The translations under genes were made by a program, and so were the position numbers. The notes beneath the pieces are model-generated. The model was not told the DNA's origin and did not search any database. It saw only the letters and a program-made list of their open reading frames with translations. A stretch of 63,601 nucleotides of DNA from contig NZ_ADKM02000032.1 of NCBI RefSeq assembly GCF_000178155.2, forward strand, positions 1 to 63,601, in the 5' to 3' direction. The stretch comes from Hominimerdicola alba 8 (GTDB lineage: Bacteria > Bacillota > Clostridia > Oscillospirales > Ruminococcaceae). Numbering within the stretch: the first letter of the stretch is position 1; each line of letters begins with the position of its first letter. Positions 58,568 through 63,601 of this stretch are shown here, piece after piece.

Positions 58568-59875
58568 ATGAAATATACCGAAAGGGAAGTTCTCCAGTTT
58601 GTGGAGGAGAACGATGTCAAGTTTATCAAGCTGATGTTCTGCGATATCTTCGGGGCGCTGAAAAGTGTATCTGTGCCCGCATCGGAACTGAGCGGGATAT
58701 TTGCAAAGGGGCTGCTGTTCGATGCGTCAAAACTCAGCGGTTTTATGAATTTTTCAAGCACCGATCTGATCCTATTTCCCGACCCTGATACGCTGGCGCT
58801 GCTCCCCTGGCGACCTCAGCAGGGCAGGGTGGTGAGGTTTTTCTGCACGATAAAGTATACCGACGGCACTGTGTTTGAGGGCGACGGCAGAACGTTCCTC
58901 AGAAATGCAGTTGAATATGCGCGGGGCAAGGGCTATAATTTCCAGATAGGTACTTCCTGTGAGTTCTACGTGTTCGAGAAGAACGACAACGGACATATCA
59001 CCAAGATACCCCACGATTATGCAGGCTACTGCGACATAGCCCCCGCAGACAAGGGCGAGAACCTGCGCCGCGATATCTGCCTGACGCTGGAACAGATGGA
59101 TATCTACCCCGAAAGTTCGCGCCATGAGAGCGGTCCCGGACAGAATGAGATAGATTTCCAGTACTCGAATGCCCTTAACGCCGCCGACAATCTGGTGACT
59201 TTCAAGAATGTCGTAAAATCGGTGGCAGACAGAAACGGACTTTACGCAACATTCATGCCCAAACCTCTCTGTGACAGACCGGGTTCGGGACTGCATATAA
59301 TGCTTTTCTGCATGAAAGGCACCGAGAATATCTTCAAGCCGCGCCTTGATGAACTGGGGCATGAAGCAAAGTCGATGATAGCAGGCATTCTCGAAAGGGT
59401 GCGTGAGATAACGCTGTTCCTCAATTCAACGGCAAGTTCCTACAGCAGACTTGGCAATTCACGCGCACCTAAATATATCACATGGTCGCATGAGAACTTT
59501 GCACAGCTGATAAGGGTGCCGATGATAAACACAGACGAGAACGCCATGATACTGCGTTCGCCTGATAACACCTGCAACCCCTATTTCGCACTGGGTCTGA
59601 TAATCTACGCGGCGCTTGAGGGTGCGCTGTCGGGGGCGGAACTCTGCTCTGCGACCAACCTTTCGCCCGATAATATTGCCGAACTGACCGAGCGTCTGCC
59701 CGCTACTCTTGATGAGGCTATCGAAGCTGCAAGATCGAGCAGTTTTCTGGCTGACAGACTGCCTGAGAACCTTATCGAGCATGTGCTGAACGAGAAGAGC
59801 CGCGAAGCCAAAGAATACGCCGAGTGTGAAGATAAAGAGATGTTTGAAACGGTGAGATATTTCTACACGCTGTAA
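58568..59875 (+). CDS. glnA: glutamine synthetase, type I
   Basis: A 435-residue GS-I enzyme (Glu + NH3 + ATP to Gln). The beta-grasp N domain has FIKLMFCDIFGALKSVSVPA. The catalytic domain shows the signature HESGPGQNEIDFQYS (metal Glu), GSGLHIMLF (His), NSRAPKYITW-type substrate loop and RSPDNTCNPYFALGL. No adenylylation-type C-terminal insertion is present, as in Gram-positive GSI-alpha. It shares a short operon with membrane proteins and is near an ANTAR regulator, a pairing known in Clostridia. The ribosome-binding site AGGAGG is 9 nt upstream. Confidence 0.95.
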   Translation: MKYTEREVLQFVEENDVKFIKLMFCDIFGALKSVSVPASELSGIFAKGLLFDASKLSGFMNFSSTDLILFPDPDTLALLPWRPQQGRVVRFFCTIKYTDGTVFEGDGRTFLRNAVEYARGKGYNFQIGTSCEFYVFEKNDNGHITKIPHDYAGYCDIAPADKGENLRRDICLTLEQMDIYPESSRHESGPGQNEIDFQYSNALNAADNLVTFKNVVKSVADRNGLYATFMPKPLCDRPGSGLHIMLFCMKGTENIFKPRLDELGHEAKSMIAGILERVREITLFLNSTASSYSRLGNSRAPKYITWSHENFAQLIRVPMINTDENAMILRSPDNTCNPYFALGLIIYAALEGALSGAELCSATNLSPDNIAELTERLPATLDEAIEAARSSSFLADRLPENLIEHVLNEKSREAKEYAECEDKEMFETVRYFYTL

Positions 59876-59907
59876 TATAGAGAAAAAAGCGGGAACAGGA
59901 GATAAAG

Positions 59908-60462
59908 ATGGGTTTTAACAATATGACAAAAACTGCGAAGATACGCAGTATCGTTTTTCTGGCGGTATCGGCGCTGGTGGCGCTGATCGGCGTTAATATG
60001 GTGGAGGTCTGCCGCGATGCGCAGATAGAACTTGCCATTAAAGACCCGAGCGATAAGGTGATAGTTGACGGTGCAGACTTCACGCTGTTTTTCGTAAGCG
60101 GTGTGGGCATACTGAACGGCTTTATGACTTTGGTGATACTGGTGGCATGTATCGGCGCGATGCTGTTGATAGGTCTTGTGGCGGCGCTTCTGCTGAGGTT
60201 CATAGCACTGCGCAAGTCGTGGACTGTTGATGATGGCGAGTATAAATTCTGTGTATGGGGCTTCAGGCTGATAGCGGCGGCAGGCTTCATCATCGCGCTG
60301 ATAGTTACAAAGCTGGGCATGGTGCTGAGCATAGCGGCTATGGTGCTTCTGCCTCTGCTGTTTATCAGGCTCATATACCTGACTGCCCTGAAAAAGCGCT
60401 CCGTGACGGGTGCGCAGGGGCATTTCGTGCAGGGCACTCAGCAGGACTTTACACAGCTGTGA
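59908..60462 (+). CDS. four-helix membrane protein (DUF2975-like)
   Basis: A 184-residue protein with about four hydrophobic segments (SIVFLAVSALVALIGVNMVE; LNGFMTLVILVACIGAMLLI; LIAAAGFIIALIVTKLGMVL; IAAMVLLPLLFIRLIYLTAL). The layout resembles DUF2975-type small membrane proteins, but I am not certain. AGGAGAT precedes the start. It lies 32 bp after glnA and probably belongs to the same operon. Confidence 0.7.
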   Translation: MGFNNMTKTAKIRSIVFLAVSALVALIGVNMVEVCRDAQIELAIKDPSDKVIVDGADFTLFFVSGVGILNGFMTLVILVACIGAMLLIGLVAALLLRFIALRKSWTVDDGEYKFCVWGFRLIAAAGFIIALIVTKLGMVLSIAAMVLLPLLFIRLIYLTALKKRSVTGAQGHFVQGTQQDFTQL

Positions 60463-60654
60463 CGGCGAAAAAGCAGGCGGCGGTTCGTTTATAACGGGGA
60501 AGTCTGCTGCCGGTACGCAAGGGTCGGGGACTGTCATAGTGTAGTGATATACTCGGCGGACAAGAAACTGCGCATTGAAGAACCGTTTGTTGATACAGAA
60601 GTCAGCATCACCCCGCAGACGGTCAGGGAGATACCGGATAAACATTTCAGATGA
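60463..60654 (+). pseudogene. possible decayed small gene between membrane protein and ANTAR genes
   Basis: In frame with and directly after the stop of the previous gene, 63 codons stay open to TGA 60652. The last 36 read like protein (VIYSADKKLRIEEPFVDTEV). A second frame (GSFITGKSAAGTQGSGTVIV) runs into the same point from upstream and stops near 60541. This suggests a frameshifted gene of about 60 residues. No ribosome-binding site is clear. Chance cannot be excluded. Confidence 0.3.
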
Positions 60655-60714
60655 CCGCTTTTGGGATAGTCATAAAAGATCAAGGGCGCACAGCCCTTAA
60701 AGGAGGGAAAAGTT

Positions 60715-61287
60715 TTGGACAGGATACTGATAGCCGCAGGCTCGGACAAGCACGTTTCGGCGCTTATAAATCAGCTGAAAGAGATTTTTCCCGGAGTGAA
60801 GTTCTCAAGCGTTTCCACAGGGCGCGATGCAAGGCGGCTCGTGGCAGAACAGGATATCGATATGCTGGTGGTCAGCTGTCCTCTGCCCGATGAAAACGGC
60901 ACTGAACTGGCAGAATTTACATATTCATCGTCAGATGCTATGTGCGTACTGCTGATAAAGAGCGAGATATCCGATGAAATGGCTGACAAGGTGGAAGATT
61001 ACGGCGCACTGGTCATCTCAAAACCGCTCAACCGCGAGATCTTCTACCGCGCCATGAGGTTCGCCGCCGCCGCAAGAAAACGAATGCTGGGCATACGTTC
61101 CGAAAACATAAAGCTACAGAAAAAACTGGAGGAGATACGCCTTGTAAACCGCGCAAAACTGGCGCTGATGCAGTATCTCGGCTTCACCGAACAGCAGGCG
61201 CACCGCTACATCGAAAAACAGGCGATGGACCTGCGCTGTACCAAGCTGGAAGTCGCGCGAAAGGTCATTAAGATGTATGAAGTTTAA
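60715..61287 (+). CDS. ANTAR-domain response regulator
   Basis: A 190-residue protein. Residues 1-120 form a receiver-like domain (RILIAAGSDKHVSALINQLK; DMLVVSCPLPDENGTELAEF) whose phospho-acceptor Asp seems replaced (VVSC). After a coiled linker (IRSENIKLQKKLEEIRLVNR), residues 130-190 form an ANTAR RNA-binding domain (AKLALMQYLGFTEQQAHRYI, with KLEVARKVIKMYEV). ANTAR proteins prevent terminators in nitrogen genes. A TTG start at 60715 is assumed, with AAAGGAGGG upstream. Likely target: glnA-type operons (inference). Confidence 0.9.
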   Translation: MDRILIAAGSDKHVSALINQLKEIFPGVKFSSVSTGRDARRLVAEQDIDMLVVSCPLPDENGTELAEFTYSSSDAMCVLLIKSEISDEMADKVEDYGALVISKPLNREIFYRAMRFAAAARKRMLGIRSENIKLQKKLEEIRLVNRAKLALMQYLGFTEQQAHRYIEKQAMDLRCTKLEVARKVIKMYEV

Positions 61288-61323
61288 TTCACAATTCATA
61301 ATTCATAATTCATAATTATTGAC
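61284..61323 (+). repeat. family 3 repeat, partial copy 3
   Basis: TAATTCACAATTCATAATTC units run into AATTATTGACA immediately after the ANTAR stop codon, whose TAA is its first triplet. The hairpin half seen in copies 1 and 2 is absent. The stretch 61324-61457 shows nothing recognisable. Confidence 0.7.
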
Positions 61324-61457
61324 AGTGGCGCGGGTTAGGTTATTGCTTTGAAGCGCATTACTTCCCCCATGACCCTTCGGTGTTTTTTATTCTTGGGGAT
61401 AAAGTCAGCTATTATATGCTGAATATGTTCCTTGCAAAGCAGTGATCTGCTGAATTC

Positions 61458-61560
61458 TATAGCAATCCAACTATTTAAATTCACAAAATCCAGTCGCAAA
61501 AGCTCGGATCTATGGATTTTGTGACTGGATTTTGTCTGAATTTTAAGGCGGATTGCTATA
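61458..61560 (+). repeat. family 2 hairpin repeat, copy d (intact, 103 bp)
   Basis: The ends are perfect: TATAGCAATCC and GGATTGCTATA. The inner ACAAAATCCAGTC/GACTGGATTTTGT stem is the same as in copy c. It lies between the ANTAR gene and the hairpin terminator at 61564. Confidence 0.9.
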
Positions 61561-61563
61561 AAT

Positions 61564-61596
61564 AGGCTGTGTGTTCAGTGATACACAGCCTGTTTT
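61564..61596 (+). terminator. terminator of the glnA-ANTAR operon
   Basis: AGGCTGTGT pairs with ACACAGCCT (9 bp perfect) over a 10-nt loop, followed by GTTTT. It is 275 bp after the ANTAR stop, with repeats in between. Confidence 0.65.
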
Positions 61597-61668
61597 GAAA
61601 TGTGATGATTAGTTACGACTAACTGTGTTAATAAAATGTATACAGAATGTTAAATCCGACAAATCCAC

Positions 61669-61697
61669 TTGAAATTTGTACCGATATGATGTATAAT
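61669..61697 (+). promoter_or_regulatory. promoter of fba
   Basis: TTGAAA (61669-61674), a 17-bp spacer and TATAAT (61692-61697), about 50 bp before the start codon. Confidence 0.82.
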
Positions 61698-61745
61698 TAA
61701 ATGTGGCAAATGCTTTTATTTTTTCAAAATATGGAGGTATTCAAA

Positions 61746-62621
61746 ATGTTAGTTAATGCTAAGGAAATGCTGGATAAGGCTCGCGCAGGCAAGTATGCCG
61801 TAGGTCAGTTCAACATCAACAACCTGGAGTGGACAAAGGCTGTTCTGCTGACCGCTCAGGAGCTGAATTCGCCTGTTATTCTCGGTGTATCTGAGGGCGC
61901 AGGCAAGTACATGACAGGCTTTGAGACCGTTGCTGCTATGGTAGCTGCTATGGACAAGAGTCTGGGTATCACTGTTCCTGTTGCACTGCACCTCGATCAC
62001 GGCACTTACGAGGGCTGCTACAAGTGCATCAAGGCAGGCTTCACTTCCATCATGTTTGATGGTTCTCACTTCCCGATCGAGGAGAACGTTGCTAAGACTA
62101 CTGAGCTGGTAAACGTTGCTCACGGCATGGGCATGTCCATCGAGGCTGAGGTAGGCGCTATCGGCGGCGAAGAGGACGGCGTTATCGGCAAGGGCGAGTG
62201 CGCAGATCCCGCTGAGTGCGAGATGATCGCTAAGCTGGGCGTTGACTTCCTGGCAGCAGGTATCGGCAACATTCACGGCGTATATCCCGACAACTGGGAA
62301 GGTCTGAGCTTTGAAACTCTGGACGCTATCAACAAGAAGCTGACAGGTTCTATCGGTGAAGTTCCTCTGGTTCTTCACGGCGGTACAGGTATCCCCGATG
62401 ACCAGATCAAGAAGGCTATCTCGCTGGGCGTTGCAAAGATCAACGTTAACACCGAGTGCCAGCTGGTATTCGCTGATGCTACAAGAAGCTACATTGAGGC
62501 AGGCAAGGACAAGCAGGGCAAGGGCTTTGACCCAAGAAAGCTGCTGGCTCCCGGCTTCGAGGCTATCAAGGCAAAGGTCAAGGAGAAGATGGAGCTGTTC
62601 GGTTCTGTTGGCAAGGCTTGA
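61746..62621 (+). CDS. fba: class II fructose-1,6-bisphosphate aldolase
   Basis: A 291-residue Zn-dependent aldolase of glycolysis. Landmarks: NINNLEWTKAVLLTAQELNS, the zinc His pair in ALHLDHGTYEGC, SIMFDGSHFPIEENV, EAEVGAIGGEEDGVIGKGEC, GIGNIHGVYPDNW and VLHGGTGIPDDQIKKAISLG (phosphate and Zn binding). Codon bias is extreme (GTT, GCT, CTG, AAG), as expected for a very abundant enzyme. ATG 61746 (MLVNAKEM) has GGAGG upstream; a longer in-frame start at 61701 overlaps the promoter and is rejected. Confidence 0.96.
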   Translation: MLVNAKEMLDKARAGKYAVGQFNINNLEWTKAVLLTAQELNSPVILGVSEGAGKYMTGFETVAAMVAAMDKSLGITVPVALHLDHGTYEGCYKCIKAGFTSIMFDGSHFPIEENVAKTTELVNVAHGMGMSIEAEVGAIGGEEDGVIGKGECADPAECEMIAKLGVDFLAAGIGNIHGVYPDNWEGLSFETLDAINKKLTGSIGEVPLVLHGGTGIPDDQIKKAISLGVAKINVNTECQLVFADATRSYIEAGKDKQGKGFDPRKLLAPGFEAIKAKVKEKMELFGSVGKA

Positions 62622-62652
62622 TCTCATAAGCTGTTTGATTTGATCACAGGTG

Positions 62653-62689
62653 ACAGCCTGCCGCGAAAGATCGGCAGGCTGTACTTTTT
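62653..62689 (+). terminator. terminator of fba
   Basis: ACAGCCTGCCG pairs with CGGCAGGCTGT (11 bp perfect) over an 8-nt loop, followed by ACTTTTTAA. Confidence 0.92.
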
Positions 62690-62725
62690 AATATGACAGG
62701 CTGACTGTCACGGGGAGGTTCGGCT

Positions 62726-63244
62726 ATGGAAATGGTGAACTCACGCAGGATAACGAATATCGGTGTGATGACTGCGCTCTATGCGGCGCTGACTATGGTC
62801 TGTTCGCCGTTGGCGTACAACGATATACAGTTCCGCTTTTCAGAACTGCTTATGCTGTTCTGCTGTTTCAATAAGGATTACATACTTTCAGTTACGCTGG
62901 GGTGCTGTATCGTGAATATCTGGAGCCCGCTGGGGTTCGTTGATGTTGGCTTCGGCACAGCTGCCACACTTATCGCGGCACTGCTGATGTATCTGCTGCG
63001 TAACAAAGTCAATCTGTTTGTGGCATCTTTCTTTCCGGTCGTGACGAACGGCTTTATCATAGCGGCAGAACTTAAGATAGTGCAAGGGCTTCCCTATTGG
63101 GGCTGCGTTGGCAGTGTTGCTTTTGGCGAATTTATCTGCGTGAGCATTATAGGTGTGCCTATCGTCCGTTCGATGACCAAAAACAGGAGTTTTATGAAGC
63201 TGATAATGACGGGCACAGATATGAAGTCAGCCAAAGATAGATGA
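62726..63244 (+). CDS. queT: QueT-type queuosine-precursor transporter S component
   Basis: A 172-residue integral membrane protein with about five or six helices. The family pattern is clear: ITNIGVMTALYAALTMVCSP, the IQFRFSELLMLFCCFNKDYI block, then CCIVNIWSPLGFVDVGFGTA. QueT proteins are ECF-transporter S components thought to import queuosine precursors (preQ0/preQ1). No preQ1 riboswitch is visible in the 35-bp gap after the fba terminator, unlike many queT genes. The ribosome-binding site is GGGGAGG. Confidence 0.9.
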   Translation: MEMVNSRRITNIGVMTALYAALTMVCSPLAYNDIQFRFSELLMLFCCFNKDYILSVTLGCCIVNIWSPLGFVDVGFGTAATLIAALLMYLLRNKVNLFVASFFPVVTNGFIIAAELKIVQGLPYWGCVGSVAFGEFICVSIIGVPIVRSMTKNRSFMKLIMTGTDMKSAKDR

Positions 63245-63248
63245 TAAA

Positions 63249-63289
63249 CGCCCCCCTTTTCTGCCATTGCAGATGAGAGGGGCGCTTTT
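63249..63289 (+). terminator. terminator of queT
   Basis: CGCCCC pairs with GGGGCG, and an inner CTGC/GCAG stem continues it, followed by CTTTTG. Confidence 0.78.
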
Positions 63290-63358
63290 GTCAGATAAAC
63301 GGTCGTTATATCGGTAAATCAATTCACCAAAGGTTTACTAATCAAAGAAGAAAACCTC

Positions 63359-63387
63359 TTGACAATCGGGTAAAGCTGTGATATAAT
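63359..63387 (+). promoter_or_regulatory. consensus promoter of tRNA-Leu
   Basis: TTGACA (63359-63364), a 17-bp spacer and TATAAT (63382-63387), about 40 bp before the tRNA 5' end. Confidence 0.88.
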
Positions 63388-63427
63388 ATTATATGTTGTG
63401 AGGAACACAACAAACAAAATAAAGTAT

Positions 63428-63511
63428 GCAGGTATGGCGGAATTGGCAGACGCGCTAGCTTCAGGTGCTAGTGGGGGCAACCCCGTGGAGGTTCAAGTCC
63501 TCTTACCTGCA
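63428..63511 (+). tRNA. tRNA-Leu (anticodon CAG)
   Basis: The acceptor stem GCAGGTA/TACCTGC is perfect, with discriminator A. The anticodon arm CTAGC-TTCAGGT-GCTAG puts CAG at 63462-63464, reading CUG. The long variable arm (GGGGGCAACCCC) is typical of class II tRNA-Leu. The T arm GAGGTTCAAGTCCTC is canonical. CCA is not encoded. CTG is a frequent Leu codon in this window. Confidence 0.97.
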
Positions 63512-63523
63512 CTTTTTTATTTT

Positions 63524-63557
63524 TCTCTTTCTGTGAAAACAGAGGGAGATATTTTTT
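63524..63557 (+). terminator. terminator of tRNA-Leu
   Basis: TCTGT pairs with ACAGA over a GAAA tetraloop, extended by CTC/GAG with two wobbles, followed by TATTTTTTT. Confidence 0.75.
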
Positions 63558-63601
63558 TATGCTCTTTAAAATTCTGCAAAAACGAGCCGCCCGCAGTTTT
63601 T

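Noticed and set aside
61749-62627. 292-residue open frame antisense to fba
   Set aside because: It exists because the highly biased codons of fba avoid stop complements; there is no start signal and the fba reading is certain.
62690-62725. preQ1 riboswitch before queT
   Set aside because: Only about 35 nt lie between the fba terminator and queT and no C-rich/A-rich H-type fold is present.

Overview
The window looks like chromosomal DNA of a Ruminococcus-type Firmicute (Oscillospiraceae; close to R. albus or a relative by inference). Three proteins carry type I dockerins of the ruminococcal style (NVTDxxxLAAxxKGIK). The hup-rqcP neighbourhood downstream of mazG is typical of Clostridia. Many genes have consensus TTGACA-17-TATAAT promoters, and GC content is middling. 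No rRNA, CRISPR array, prophage or transposase gene was seen.

Region 1 (1-16467) is one long rightward operon for a Tad-like/type IVb pilus or secretion machine: CpaE-like ATPase, CpaF motor, TadB and TadC platform proteins, a Flp-like pilin, prepilin peptidase, a WG-repeat protein, two TadE-like pseudopilins and a giant DUF5702 protein. It is bracketed by three PP2C phosphatases and ends in a Ser/Thr kinase whose extracytoplasmic part looks like a family 1 solute-binding protein. This is the most notable system here: surface-fibre assembly apparently wired to a solute-sensing kinase. A dead signal-peptide gene lies at the operon's 3' end, next to a miniature mobile element.

Region 2 (16.9-30.8 kb) is accessory and repeat-rich: an FAH-family hydrolase, metallophosphoesterase, two XRE regulators with metal-binding domains (one fused to a desulfoferrodoxin-like domain), an alpha/beta hydrolase, an ANT(6)-like nucleotidyltransferase, a sigma factor with a very long C-terminal domain, a secreted S8 protease with a dockerin, and a flippase.

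Region 3 (31-47.6 kb) is mostly housekeeping or envelope: a five-repeat lipoprotein, nagA with a DUF5131 partner, mazG-hup-rqcP, a lipoprotein-CBS-DacB set, a TVP38 protein, mtnN, a patatin, a metallophosphoesterase and a PepV-like dipeptidase. Region 4 (47.7-54 kb) has a dockerin protein with a triplicated module, an ECF sigma/transmembrane partner pair and a divergent BspA-like LRR protein with a dockerin. Region 5 (54-63.6 kb) holds tex, a zinc-ribbon membrane protein, a glnA-ANTAR nitrogen cluster, fba, queT and tRNA-Leu(CAG).

Three non-coding repeat families were found by eye. Family 1 (five copies, about 90-175 bp) has imperfect terminal inverted repeats and 9-bp target duplications. 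Family 2 (four copies, about 100 bp) is a long hairpin with TATAGCAATCC ends. Family 3 is built on AATTCATAATTATTGGCA plus hairpins. The families are nested in one another, and insertions have altered a 5' leader, a promoter-gene spacing, an operon end and the C terminus of a gene.
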